Shown one piece after another: positions 26,022 to 34,022 of a stretch of 64,000 bases of DNA. The stretch's first letter is position 1; every line of letters starts with the position of its first letter. Location of the stretch: the NCBI RefSeq assembly GCF_043678055.1, contig NZ_JBHEQA010000002.1, positions 930,001 to 994,000 of the forward strand, in the 5' to 3' direction. The stretch is from Spongiimicrobium salis. Its GTDB lineage: Bacteria > Bacteroidota > Bacteroidia > Flavobacteriales > Flavobacteriaceae. The notes under the pieces are model-generated. The model was not told where the DNA came from and did not search any database. It worked only from the letters and a program-made list of their open reading frames with translations. The translations under genes were made by a program, and so were the position numbers.

Positions 26022-26354
26022 ATGGAGATAGCATATCGAGTGAAAAATAATAAAGAATATAACGATGTTAGAATTAGTGTCGTTACTGATGGAGGAAAAA
26101 CAGTGAGTGTTTCTACAGGTCTTTCAATTAAAGAGGAACACTGGGACTATAAAAGAAGCATACCTAAATCTGTAAAATCTTTTACTAACTATACTATTAT
26201 CCGAATTGCTCTAGCTAAAGTTAAATCAGCTGTTTACAGTAGGTATTGTGATGAGTTGGGAATGAACATCGAAATTAATAAGGACTGGCTTCACAGAACT
26301 GTGATGACTGTATTTAAGCGCCCAGTGGATGAGTTAGAAAAGTACAGTCAATAA
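26022..26354 (+). CDS. Lone integrase arm-type DNA-binding domain
   Basis: 110 aa from the ATG at 26022, preferred to a TTG at 25968. The sequence VRISVVTDGGKTVSVSTGLSIKEEHWD matches the N-terminal arm-binding domain of Bacteroidota tyrosine integrases (TGLxIxxxxWD is diagnostic), followed by part of the SAM-like region. The core and catalytic domains are missing, and the frame ends in a normal stop. It is either a relic of a second integrase or a free-standing arm-binding protein that could compete with or help the island integrase. Confidence 0.7.
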   Translation: MEIAYRVKNNKEYNDVRISVVTDGGKTVSVSTGLSIKEEHWDYKRSIPKSVKSFTNYTIIRIALAKVKSAVYSRYCDELGMNIEINKDWLHRTVMTVFKRPVDELEKYSQ

Positions 26355-26375
26355 GTATTTATCTCACTAAATTAT

Positions 26376-26678
26376 ATGAAAAACAAACTTTTGCTTCCTA
26401 TCATAGGAGGCATCATCTTTATTGCCTCAATAATAGCTTTTATTTCATTCGCTCATTCATTCATCTATGAGCTTAAAGAAGGGAACCTTGATGAGAAGGG
26501 CTTGATAGTTTTCCCACTTGTACTACTATTGTTCATCTCGTCAGCTTACTATGTTTATGCAACTAAATTTGGTCGCCAACTCAAGTCTTCAGTAGACCAA
26601 ATGAAGGAAGAAAAAGAGAAGCTAAAAGAGCTTATTGAAATAGAAGAGTTAAAGAAAAAATTAGAAACCGTTAAATAG
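26376..26678 (+). CDS. Small membrane protein with C-terminal coiled coil
   Basis: 100 aa with two hydrophobic segments (LLPIIGGIIFIASIIAFISF about 5-24; VFPLVLLLFISSAYYVYA about 45-62), then a charged helix (KEEKEKLKELIEIEELKKKLE) with heptad character. I do not recognise the family. It sits behind the lone arm-domain gene, 21 bp after its stop. It could be an island-encoded membrane anchor, but no function is assigned. Confidence 0.5.
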   Translation: MKNKLLLPIIGGIIFIASIIAFISFAHSFIYELKEGNLDEKGLIVFPLVLLLFISSAYYVYATKFGRQLKSSVDQMKEEKEKLKELIEIEELKKKLETVK

Positions 26679-26833
26679 TTATCCTATTTTTTCTTTTTCA
26701 TCTATGCGCTCACGTGTACGCCAATAGATATATACAAACACTGCTAACGTGTAAACAAAAGTGTTCTAATAATAACTAACTCGTCTACCAGTATTAGTAG
26801 AGTTATAAAACCTAAAAGAATAGTATAGCGTTA

Positions 26834-27358
26834 TTACATACTGTTTTTACTTTGTAATGAAACTGCAAGTAAATCATCAGCTGTAAATATATCTTTATCA
26901 AGCTCAGGCTTGTAATCATCTATGAATACTTTCTCTAAGCCTTCAATAGTACCATTTATAGCTATGCTATTGCATTTAATTTTTCTTGAGTTATCTAGAT
27001 GCAGTGAACGCCATAGAGCTTTATTTGTCCCAATATTTTCAAAATAAAATGTAGCACCTGTATTAGGTAATCGATAATCCTTGATATATAGTATAAGTTC
27101 ATCCCACTCCTCAGGTTCATCGATAAGGTTATCAGTTAAGCCATTCTCTAACTCTTTAAGCAAAGCATCATAAGCATAGGTGATTGTTAGTTTACCATTG
27201 ATATACTTACCAGTATCATAAGGCAATCGCTCAGTGTATGTTCTTAATTCTAGCTCAGGTTTATTTGGGGTGTCAGATTTCTTTAATAGTATCCAGTGAC
27301 TTTTAGTAAGGTCTACTTTATCCGTTCTGACGAATTGTAATTTGTTAGTCGTATTCAT
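26834..27358 (-). CDS. Hypothetical protein
   Basis: 174 aa, acidic and soluble with no signal peptide. Segments such as SHWILLKKSDTPNKPELELRTYTER and NGTIEGLEKVFIDDYKPELD are not recognised. It is the last gene at the right end of the island, on the opposite strand to the cargo. Base composition is AT-rich, like the rest of the island. Function unknown. Confidence 0.55.
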   Translation of the reverse strand: MNTTNKLQFVRTDKVDLTKSHWILLKKSDTPNKPELELRTYTERLPYDTGKYINGKLTITYAYDALLKELENGLTDNLIDEPEEWDELILYIKDYRLPNTGATFYFENIGTNKALWRSLHLDNSRKIKCNSIAINGTIEGLEKVFIDDYKPELDKDIFTADDLLAVSLQSKNSM

Positions 27359-27416
27359 TTAAAAAAATAGTATCTGAGCTTGTATGTCATTCTATAGTCC
27401 TAAAAAAAGATGCGAC

Positions 27417-27464
27417 CCTTAAAAAGAAAACGAAATACTTTTTGGGGGTGGGGTCTTTTTAAGG
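27417..27464. repeat. Long perfect inverted repeat with G-rich loop
   Basis: CCTTAAAAAGA (27417-27427) pairs perfectly with TCTTTTTAAGG (27454-27464), 11 bp, around a 26-nt loop that includes GGGGGTGGGG. A second, alternative stem GACCC (27414-27418)/GGGTC (27451-27455) could compete. It lies between a minus-strand gene start and the right attachment site. It might be a transcription block, an RNA element, or an origin-type hairpin for element transfer. Confidence 0.5.
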
Positions 27465-27639
27465 AAGACTTTGATTCAGTTTTTTAATTTTTTACTTGTC
27501 GAGACTAAATCACTTTATAAGCTTTTTTCTTATAGAGTATAAAAATAAGCTGAATGATGATTACCTTGTGCTTGGCTAAAAAATCTTGTTCACAGGATTA
27601 TGAACTTTTCACCTCTATTAGTTAGTTTTATTGTTGCAT

Positions 27640-27657
27640 CTGTATCTCATTTGTATC
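27640..27657 (+). repeat. Paired TTGTATC repeats (right arm)
   Basis: CTGTATC (27640-27646) and TTGTATC (27651-27657) have the same 11-bp spacing as the pair at 10128-10145, about 50 bp inside the right junction. These are likely arm sites recognised by the integrase or excisionase. Confidence 0.5.
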
Positions 27658-27695
27658 ACTTTATCGTAACTCACTCAAGATGAGAGGTTGTTATT

Positions 27696-27713
27696 TTCTG
27701 TATCGGGAAGTAG
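27696..27713 (+). other. attR: displaced original mnmE 3' tail
   Basis: TTC TGT ATC GGG AAG TAG encodes F-C-I-G-K-stop, the end of MnmE, with no gene attached. This is the host chromosome's own tail, left at the far side when the island inserted and supplied its own version (9987-10004). The two copies share 14 of 18 bases. It marks the right boundary of the element. Confidence 0.8.
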
Positions 27714-27764
27714 GCCGTATTTACATTATTCAAGCTATGATTATTAATTTACCCTATCTATCCC

Positions 27765-30185
27765 CTATTCCGTGCGTAAACTTTTTACAGGATTAATAGT
27801 TGCCGCTTGGATGGCCTGATAACTTACCGTACAAAGCGCTACCAACAATACGCCCAAAATCGCCACCCCAAAGACCCACCACGGGATTCCGATACGGTAG
27901 GCGTAGTTTTCCAACCAGGATTGCATAAAATAATAGGCCAATGGAATGGCAATGAGACCAGAAACCAATACTAACAAGGCAAAATCCTTTGAAAGCATTT
28001 GAAATAGACTCCCAATAGAGGCGCCCAATACTTTGCGGATCCCAATTTCCTTGGTACGCTGTTCGGCCATAAAAGTAGCCAAGCCAAAGAGCCCCAAACA
28101 GCTAATAAAGATAGCCAACAAGGAGAAGATTTCCGATAAGCTTCGCATCCGCTCCTCTGTTTTGAATTTGCTTCCAAAAGCCTCGTCCACAAATTGGTAT
28201 TCAAAAGGAACATCAGTGGCAAACCCTTGAAAAACCCCTTCGACAGTGGAGAGGGATGCCGCTAGGTTCTTCCCTGGCGCCAGTTTAAGGGTAATCCAGT
28301 TGGTTTCATTATAATTTATGGAATAGATGGCCTGTTTTACGGCTTCAAAAGGGGATTCCGTCAACAGATTTTTCACCACCCCTAGGATTTTATGCTCTCC
28401 ATCATACCATTGGATCGTTTTCCCCACCGGGTCCTGCAGCCCCATATACTGTACAGCTGCCTCATTGAGGATATAACCGGTGGAATCCGAAGCAAAATCC
28501 CTGGAAAAATCTCTTCCTTCTTTTATTTGCCAGTCCACTGTCTTTCCATAGTCGTGGGATACATAAAAAGAAACGATATTGGTGACAAAATCAGGATCTT
28601 TACCCTCCCACTCATAGCCGCCGTTGCTGTTCCAAACCGCTGTCAACGGACTGGAAGATTCCGCCATTTCCACCACTGCCCCACTTTTTTTCAGGGCCTC
28701 TTGCAAGGCATTGTATTTTCCTTCATAGTCTTCGGTGCTTTTTTCAACCATGATCAGATTACTTTTGTCATAGCCTATGGGCCTATCTTTGGAATGTTGA
28801 ATTTGCCGATTGACCACCAAGGTACCGACCACTAAAATGATGGAAACCGTAAATTGGACCACCACCAAAGCTTTACGGAAAGATAGCACGGTTTTCCCGC
28901 TGCGAATGGTTACTTTCAATACTTTTGCCGGGCGGAAGGAAGAGAGATATAGTGCCGGATAACTTCCCGCCAAAAGACTGGTAAGCAGCACTAATCCCAG
29001 ACCCGCGGACCAAAACAAGGGGTTGGCCAAAGGAAAGACGATCTGTTTATCCGCCAACTGATTGAACAGGGGCAAAAGCAGCCCAAGAAGCATGCAGGCC
29101 AGGGCAAAGGCACACAAGGTGACCAGCAATGATTCTAGCATGAATTGCCCCACCAATTGATTTTTATTGGATCCAACCGTTTTTCGAATGCCTACTTCTT
29201 TCGCTCGTTTCATGGCCCGGGCCGTAGCCAAATTCATAAAATTGATACAGGCCAACAGCAACACAAAAATTCCAATAATACCGAACATGCGCACATATTG
29301 AATCGCTCCTCCAGTAGGTACCCCATTCTTAAAATTAGATTTTAAATGCCAATTCTTCATCGGATGGAGAAAGATTTGGGGGTTGCTCCGTTGGGTTAGA
29401 TCGGGAACATGGTCGTATAAGGTATTCTTAATCTTATCACTCACGCCCAACATATTGGACCCATCGGCTATTTGTACATATAATTGATAGGAATTATTGT
29501 CCCATAGTTTTCGGTCACGTGCCACTTTTACCCAGTCGTACATAGCTACATAAAGGTCCCAAGGAGCAATAAATTGGAGTTCTTCTAAGCCCGAAAAGGC
29601 TGAGAGGGCATCAAAAACGTTTGCATTTTGGGGCAGGTCTTCAAAAACTCCTTTAACGGTAACATAGCTATGATTGTTTAACTTCATGCTTTTTCCCATG
29701 GGATCTTCGGAACCGAAAAATGCCTTGGCCATAGCGGCTGAAATTACAATGGAAGTGGGATCATCAAGCGCATTTTGATCCCCTTTCAACATGGGAAACG
29801 AAAACATACGCAGCACATCTTTTTCCATAAAAGCCCCATAGGTATTCAAGCTTTTTTCTTCCACCGATAGTACATTATCCCCTGGGAAAGAACTCATGAC
29901 CACATGTTTGAAATCGTCCGCATAGACGCTCCGCAATTCATCGGCTAAAGGATAGGGATGATTGTACCGGGTGCGAGTCTCCCCATTGTTGGTCTTGTTC
30001 ATCAGCACCTGTGCAATATTTTCGTAGTTTTTGAAATTGGTATTAAAACTAAGCTCGTCATGAATCCACAGTCCTATAAGCATGGTAACCACTAGTCCAA
30101 GGGCCAGACCGCCCACATTAATAAAAGTGTATCCTTTGTTTTTGAAAAGGTGGCGCCAAGCGATTTTTAAATAATTACGTACCAT
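27765..30185 (-). CDS. MacB/FtsX-type ABC permease (ATPase not adjacent)
   Basis: 806 aa. N-terminal segment MVRNYLKIAWRHLFKNKGYTFINVGG, then a membrane helix (about 18-40) and a MacB-like periplasmic core. The first FtsX block has three helices from about 285 to 430. A second membrane segment, second periplasmic domain and second FtsX block (from about 680 to 795) follow. These double-FtsX proteins are common in Bacteroidota and export or signal in antimicrobial-peptide and envelope stress responses; the substrate is unknown. No ABC ATPase lies nearby. The gene is full length and is the first intact core gene after the island. Confidence 0.88.
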   Translation of the reverse strand: MVRNYLKIAWRHLFKNKGYTFINVGGLALGLVVTMLIGLWIHDELSFNTNFKNYENIAQVLMNKTNNGETRTRYNHPYPLADELRSVYADDFKHVVMSSFPGDNVLSVEEKSLNTYGAFMEKDVLRMFSFPMLKGDQNALDDPTSIVISAAMAKAFFGSEDPMGKSMKLNNHSYVTVKGVFEDLPQNANVFDALSAFSGLEELQFIAPWDLYVAMYDWVKVARDRKLWDNNSYQLYVQIADGSNMLGVSDKIKNTLYDHVPDLTQRSNPQIFLHPMKNWHLKSNFKNGVPTGGAIQYVRMFGIIGIFVLLLACINFMNLATARAMKRAKEVGIRKTVGSNKNQLVGQFMLESLLVTLCAFALACMLLGLLLPLFNQLADKQIVFPLANPLFWSAGLGLVLLTSLLAGSYPALYLSSFRPAKVLKVTIRSGKTVLSFRKALVVVQFTVSIILVVGTLVVNRQIQHSKDRPIGYDKSNLIMVEKSTEDYEGKYNALQEALKKSGAVVEMAESSSPLTAVWNSNGGYEWEGKDPDFVTNIVSFYVSHDYGKTVDWQIKEGRDFSRDFASDSTGYILNEAAVQYMGLQDPVGKTIQWYDGEHKILGVVKNLLTESPFEAVKQAIYSINYNETNWITLKLAPGKNLAASLSTVEGVFQGFATDVPFEYQFVDEAFGSKFKTEERMRSLSEIFSLLAIFISCLGLFGLATFMAEQRTKEIGIRKVLGASIGSLFQMLSKDFALLVLVSGLIAIPLAYYFMQSWLENYAYRIGIPWWVFGVAILGVLLVALCTVSYQAIQAATINPVKSLRTE

Positions 30186-30320
30186 GATTCTCCTTTTTTA
30201 TGTGTTATGGTTGCTGATAAATAGACGAATACGTTCAGGGGTTTGAATTTCTTGTTTCCATTTTCATACCATAACATTAATGTACTGATAATCAATATAA
30301 TAAATAATACAATTTTTTAT

Positions 30321-30367
30321 TTGGTGTAAAAAAATTAGACAATTTTTGTCAAAAGTATTTACACTAA
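30321..30367. promoter_or_regulatory. Concentric dyad and -7 element upstream of FtsX permease
   Basis: TTGGTGTAAA (30321-30330) mirrors TTTACACTAA (30358-30367), 9 of 10 pairs. Inside it, GACAA (30338-30342) mirrors TTGTC (30346-30350), and both share the centre 30344. On the minus strand the sequence TACTTTTG at 30350-30357 matches the -7 consensus and overlaps the dyad. It would drive the permease gene with a leader of about 160 nt. The layout suggests a repressor or activator site. Confidence 0.45.
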
Positions 30368-30432
30368 AAGGATAGTGGATTTCAGCTAAAGGATTAAATC
30401 CGTTAGTTTAGCAGGGTCAATATCGTGTTTGT

Positions 30433-30582
30433 ATGGAGCAATTTATTGTTGACGATCGTCCGGATAGTATTGTAATAGATTCTTCTATTTGGAAAGTGAA
30501 GGCGCTCCCTAATTTCTTTGGATGTATCACGAACGTACCAACGTTCTATGCACCGCCTGCCCTAGCCTTCAATCCGACTTAA
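30433..30582 (+). CDS. Possible small ORF of 49 codons
   Basis: An open frame starting at ATG 30433 and reading MEQFIVDDRPDSIVID..., with 49 residues and a TAA at 30580. It has reasonable coding look (no low complexity, mixed residues, a late PPALAFNP tail) in a 419-bp gap between two minus-strand genes, but no recognised domain and no clear promoter. It may be a remnant of a longer gene. Low confidence. Confidence 0.25.
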   Translation: MEQFIVDDRPDSIVIDSSIWKVKALPNFFGCITNVPTFYAPPALAFNPT

Positions 30583-30603
30583 ATTATTCATCTTTTCAAT
30601 CAA

Positions 30604-32235
30604 CTAGCCTTGTATGGCCACTACGGCAGGTTTAGGGATCTTATCCCCATCAAAAGGCCATTGGCTGGTGGGGTTTTCCAAATCCCTGGTTTGTTCTCCA
30701 GGGTGCTGCACACTTAAAAATAAGGTCTTTCCATCTGGGGAAAACCAAGGGCCGGTCAGTTCGGCATCCCGCGGGGCCGATACCACACGAATAACCTTTC
30801 CGGCATCTTTTCCATGCCGGGGAATAAGAAATAAGCTGTTGTTTTTAAAGGGTAGATAAGCGCCTTTATTCATGGAACGTCCAGACATATCTGAAGTAAA
30901 CCACAGGTTTCCGGACAAGTCAAAGGCCAGATTATCCGGGCAAGAAAAGCCATTTTCTTCCCCTCCGGCCATATAGGTAGATGCTGTAAAGGTGAGCGCA
31001 TCGAACTTGCCTTCCGTCTCCTCAATTTTTAAGATGGACCCATGCAAATCGTTTTTCCCCTTATTGTTGGTCAAGGAAACCAATATATTTCCGGTAATCG
31101 GGTCAATTTCTATATCTTCTGGACGATTCAAAGGAGTCGCCCCTAATAATTTCGCAGCTTCCCTAGCCCGCACCAATACCTCGGTCTGGTCTTTGAACGT
31201 ACTTTTCAGCACTTCCTGACTTTTCCAATCCAAGGGCAGCCATTTTCCATTGACCGTATCCGCTACATAGAGGATCCCTTCTTTTAAAGAGCCTGGTTCT
31301 GAAGAAATAAATTTGTAGAGATGTTCATCACTTTTATCATCACCGGTATAGGCTACTACACGTTTGTCCTCCAATTCATATAGGGTACAACATTCATGGG
31401 CAAATCTTCCCAAAGCAATATGTTTTTGGGCGCTTCCATCTTTAGGATTCACCTCTACTACCCAACCATAATGCTCTGGTGGATATTCATAAAAACCCTC
31501 CCATCCCCACCTACTCGGTTTGTGGGTGGCGACATTATTTTCATCATAGGTGGTTTCTCCAAAAAGGGCATCATAATTTTCCTCACAAGTCAAAAAGGTC
31601 CTCCAGGGCGTAATGCCTCCCGAGCAATTACTGTGGGTCCCTATGACCGTGCTAACTCCTTGTACAGGGCTATCCCAGTTCAAAGGAATAGGGGTTTTCG
31701 CCGTGATACGCCGGTTATGCGGGTCATTTTCCACAACCTTCCATGTTCCATTTTCTTCCTTGATCCGTACAATACTCCCTCCTACATCGTACATTTCCCG
31801 ATCTACTTGTTCCCGAGTCCTGTGTTCTTCGGGATTTTTGAATTGGTGCCGATTAAAACCAGAAACAAAAAGCGGATTTACATATTCATGATTTACCCAT
31901 AAAAGGCCATCCTTTGGATCATTTTCATCGAAAGGAAGAAAACAAGTAAAGTCATTATTGAATCCAAAGGTATCTTGATCGCTGATCTTATCTCCCCATT
32001 TAATGATGGTTTCATAGGTCAACCCTTTCGTAAGCACCAAGTCGTCCTTATCGGTGGGCGCTAAAGCTTCAATAATCACCTGCCCCAAACGTTCCAAATC
32101 TTCGGAGCTTGCGTCCTTGGCAGTAGCAGGTGTCGTGGTATTTCCACAGCTTATTAAAAACGGGGTAGGTATCGCGGCACCTAAACTTGCTTTCCCTAAA
32201 AATGAAATAAATGTTCTTCTATCGTACTCCACCAT
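30604..32235 (-). CDS. PhoX/DUF839-family phosphatase-like protein
   Basis: 543 aa of the DUF839 (PhoX) family, Tat-exported, Ca/Fe-dependent alkaline phosphatases and relatives. The N-terminus carries a Tat motif (DRRTFISFLGKASLG) running into a lipobox-like LISC, so an anchored periplasmic lipoprotein is possible. Family landmarks include PLNWDSPVQGVSTVIGTHSNCSGGITPWRTFLTCEENY-type sequence (about 180-220), GRFAHECCTLYE and GLSCPDNLAFD-like segments. It starts 33 bp after the stop of the next gene upstream, which descends from folE, so it may be read from the same promoter. Substrate not determined. Confidence 0.85.
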   Translation of the reverse strand: MVEYDRRTFISFLGKASLGAAIPTPFLISCGNTTTPATAKDASSEDLERLGQVIIEALAPTDKDDLVLTKGLTYETIIKWGDKISDQDTFGFNNDFTCFLPFDENDPKDGLLWVNHEYVNPLFVSGFNRHQFKNPEEHRTREQVDREMYDVGGSIVRIKEENGTWKVVENDPHNRRITAKTPIPLNWDSPVQGVSTVIGTHSNCSGGITPWRTFLTCEENYDALFGETTYDENNVATHKPSRWGWEGFYEYPPEHYGWVVEVNPKDGSAQKHIALGRFAHECCTLYELEDKRVVAYTGDDKSDEHLYKFISSEPGSLKEGILYVADTVNGKWLPLDWKSQEVLKSTFKDQTEVLVRAREAAKLLGATPLNRPEDIEIDPITGNILVSLTNNKGKNDLHGSILKIEETEGKFDALTFTASTYMAGGEENGFSCPDNLAFDLSGNLWFTSDMSGRSMNKGAYLPFKNNSLFLIPRHGKDAGKVIRVVSAPRDAELTGPWFSPDGKTLFLSVQHPGEQTRDLENPTSQWPFDGDKIPKPAVVAIQG

Positions 32236-32268
32236 ACTATGATTTCCTGGTTTGCTGATTATAAAACT

Positions 32269-32766
32269 CTAATTTAAGGAATACTTTTCAACACAAGTCA
32301 AATCAGCATGGATAGGATGAAATGTGTTTTTTTGTTTGTTGTAGATTTTCCCTCTCACCTTAATGGACTCCCTGAAAAAAAGATTAAATTCCCGTTGCAA
32401 TTCCTCAACTTTCTTTTTTAAGCAATAGGACATCATGGAGAATTCCGGGTTCGCGCTCTGTTTCAATAAAACGGTATATTTTATTTGTTGGGTGATTCCG
32501 CTATACAAGTTGTTCAAACTTCGAATCTCATGAAAATTTTGATTCCCAAGGGCATCCAAAACAATTCGGTTCTCATTGGACCATACTAAGAAAACCTCCT
32601 TGATGTGATGCTTTTGGATCATTTCTTTGATCTCGAGCATCACATCAGCATCAAATATCGCAGCATTACCTAGAGAACTATAGAAATAGTTTTTACTCCC
32701 GAACCTATGATCTATGATTGTCTCTAGGTGGTCTGTTGGACATAAGAGGTAGAGGGATTTCTGCAT
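32269..32766 (-). CDS. Hypothetical protein, third gene below folE
   Basis: 165 aa, soluble. It begins MQKSLYLLCPTDHLETIIDHRFGSK and contains an alpha/beta-looking core (IKEVFLVWSNENRIVLDALG) and a C-terminal helical tail. I do not recognise the family; a distant carbonic anhydrase-like or nucleotide-binding fold is possible but not supported by a motif. Its start overlaps the upstream stop by one base (TAATG), so it is coupled to the 158-aa gene. Context suggests a metal-starvation regulon. Confidence 0.6.
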   Translation of the reverse strand: MQKSLYLLCPTDHLETIIDHRFGSKNYFYSSLGNAAIFDADVMLEIKEMIQKHHIKEVFLVWSNENRIVLDALGNQNFHEIRSLNNLYSGITQQIKYTVLLKQSANPEFSMMSYCLKKKVEELQREFNLFFRESIKVRGKIYNKQKNTFHPIHADLTCVEKYSLN

Positions 32767-33242
32767 TAGACGGCTTCTTCTGTTATGGTATATGGAAAAG
32801 AAGAATGGTGAAGGTCTATTTTGAGTTCCCCTTCAATAAGCCGATAGCCAAAAGTATATTCTACTTTGACCTCATTTCCGTCCAAATCGGTAAAAAAATA
32901 ATCTCCCATGGCAATCGCACGATCAGTGTCCAAGATCATTCCCGCATTTTCAAATCGCACCTTTGTCCAAGGTTGTATCGCAAAGCCCTTGTCTTCCTGA
33001 CAAGCACGATCGTCACCAGCGATAAAATACGATAATGCTTGTGCTTTTGAAGGTCTAAATTGTTCTATGGCACATTTGGTAGGTTTAAATAAAACCGTCC
33101 CTGCTTCAAAGGCATATAATACATCTAAAAATCCACTGGCATACACTTCGCACTCTGTTCTATTATCTTTTAAAGCTCCAATGCTAACTACGCCTTGCCC
33201 CCATGCGGTCTGGGCATCCAATACTTGTTTTTCTGAGATCAT
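32766..33242 (-). CDS. NTF2/SnoaL-like protein below folE
   Basis: 158 aa. The sequence pattern (VYASGFLDVLYAFEAGTVLFKPTK, then ALSYFIAGDD, EDKGFAIQPWTKVRFEN, AIAMGDYFFTDLDGNEVKVEYTFGYR) fits an NTF2/SnoaL-like cone. Homologues are often wrongly labelled phosphoribosyl-AMP cyclohydrolase. Similar genes appear beside zinc-response regulators in other bacteria, which I recall but cannot verify. It lies two bases after the folE stop and is coupled to the next gene. The function is unknown; a cyclohydrolase role is not supported. Confidence 0.65.
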   Translation of the reverse strand: MISEKQVLDAQTAWGQGVVSIGALKDNRTECEVYASGFLDVLYAFEAGTVLFKPTKCAIEQFRPSKAQALSYFIAGDDRACQEDKGFAIQPWTKVRFENAGMILDTDRAIAMGDYFFTDLDGNEVKVEYTFGYRLIEGELKIDLHHSSFPYTITEEAV

Positions 33243-33244
33243 GT

Positions 33245-33907
33245 CTATGCTTTTTGATGAGTAATTACACTTAAAAATTCTTTTCTGTTTTCCTTATGTT
33301 CAAACACTCCCCCATATTCTATGGTGGTGGTTGTACTATCCTTATCTTTTATTCCCCTGGAGGATACGCATAAATGCCTTGCGCAAATCATGACAATGAC
33401 ATCTTCGGTATCCAGAATACGCTGCAAGTCCTTTAAAATTTGCAGCGATAGTCTTTCCTGTACCTGCGGTCGATGCGCATAGTAGTCCACTAATCTGTTG
33501 ATCTTTGATAGCCCAATGACTTTATCTTTGGGAATGTAAGCGATGTTGGCATGTCCTGTGATCGGTAAAAAATGATGTTCGCAAGAAGAATCTATAGTAA
33601 TATTCTGTTCGACAAGCATTTTATTGTAGCCGTACTTATTTTCAAATACGGATAATTTGGGCCTATTTTTCGGGTCTAGCCCATAAAATAATTCCTTCAC
33701 GTACATTTTGGCGAAGCGATAAGGCGTTCCAGATAAGCTATCATCAGAGAGATCAAGCCCCAATTCCTCCATTATTTTACTGAAGTGATGCTGGATCGCC
33801 TCAATTTTTTCATTATCTGATTTTTGGAAGGCCGTTTTTATCATTGGTGTTTCTACACTGGTAGAAATATGATTGTCTCCTATTAGTTCTATCTGTTTTT
33901 TATTCAT
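33245..33907 (-). CDS. folE: GTP cyclohydrolase I
   Basis: FolE type IA, a zinc enzyme that converts GTP to 7,8-dihydroneopterin triphosphate for folate and pterin synthesis. 220 aa. Zinc and active-site segments are clear: CEHHFLP, VGLSKINRLVDYYA, RPQVQERL and CARHLC. The N-terminal extension of about 25 residues is not conserved. It is divergent from the Fur/Zur-type regulator gene across 138 bp with two operators, and its own promoter is overlapped by both. It heads a run of four minus-strand genes down to the PhoX-like gene. Confidence 0.94.
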   Translation of the reverse strand: MNKKQIELIGDNHISTSVETPMIKTAFQKSDNEKIEAIQHHFSKIMEELGLDLSDDSLSGTPYRFAKMYVKELFYGLDPKNRPKLSVFENKYGYNKMLVEQNITIDSSCEHHFLPITGHANIAYIPKDKVIGLSKINRLVDYYAHRPQVQERLSLQILKDLQRILDTEDVIVMICARHLCVSSRGIKDKDSTTTTIEYGGVFEHKENRKEFLSVITHQKA

Positions 33908-33979
33908 AGGTTATCTAACATTTACTAAATTTATGCCGATGATAATGCAGTAACTGCTTTACATCCAATTTTAAATTAA

Positions 33980-33994
33980 TGCAACTCAGTTGCA
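33980..33994. promoter_or_regulatory. Perfect 7-1-7 operator, proximal to folE
   Basis: TGCAACT-C-AGTTGCA is a perfect palindrome around one central base. It overlaps a minus-strand -7 box (TATATTTG, 33993-34000), so binding would block folE transcription. Confidence 0.75.
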
Positions 33995-34022
33995 AATATA
34001 AGCACACTATTTGTTATTGCAA
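33993..34022 (-). promoter_or_regulatory. folE promoter
   Basis: On the minus strand, TTG at 34020-34022 is followed after 19 bp by TATATTTG at 34000-33993, an exact TAnnTTTG -7 element with the normal Bacteroidota spacing. The leader to the folE ATG at 33907 is about 80 nt. The -7 box overlaps operator 1 and the -33 TTG lies in operator 2. Confidence 0.65.

Larger units (their letters stand above)
27359..27695. other. Gene-free right end of island
   Basis: No convincing coding frame. It contains a long inverted repeat (27417-27464), the paired TTGTATC-type repeats (27640-27657) and the right junction. A G-rich patch (27443-27454, TTGGGGGTGGGG) lies in the loop of the inverted repeat. Confidence 0.6.
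9987..27713. mobile_element. Integrative defence island in mnmE
   Basis: About 17.7 kb bounded by the duplicated mnmE tail. An integrase gene sits at the left end, with repeat arrays beside both junctions (10025-10059, 10128-10145, 27640-27657). Internal sequence is visibly more AT-rich than the flanks and rich in unknown short genes. Cargo: a type I restriction-modification system, PLD-like protein, Septu-like pair, XRE regulator and polymerase-like pair. I see no relaxase, coupling protein or type IV secretion gene. It is therefore an integrative element that either needs help to transfer or moves another way. Confidence 0.8.

Noticed and set aside
26695..26760. Short minus-strand frame reading VFVYIYWRTRERIDEKEK
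   Set aside because: About 20 codons with a stop close upstream and no ATG; it may be a remnant of a membrane protein but cannot be supported as a gene.
32766..33242. Phosphoribosyl-AMP cyclohydrolase
   Set aside because: Homologues carry this label in databases, but the sequence lacks HisI zinc and active-site motifs and looks like an NTF2/SnoaL-type fold.
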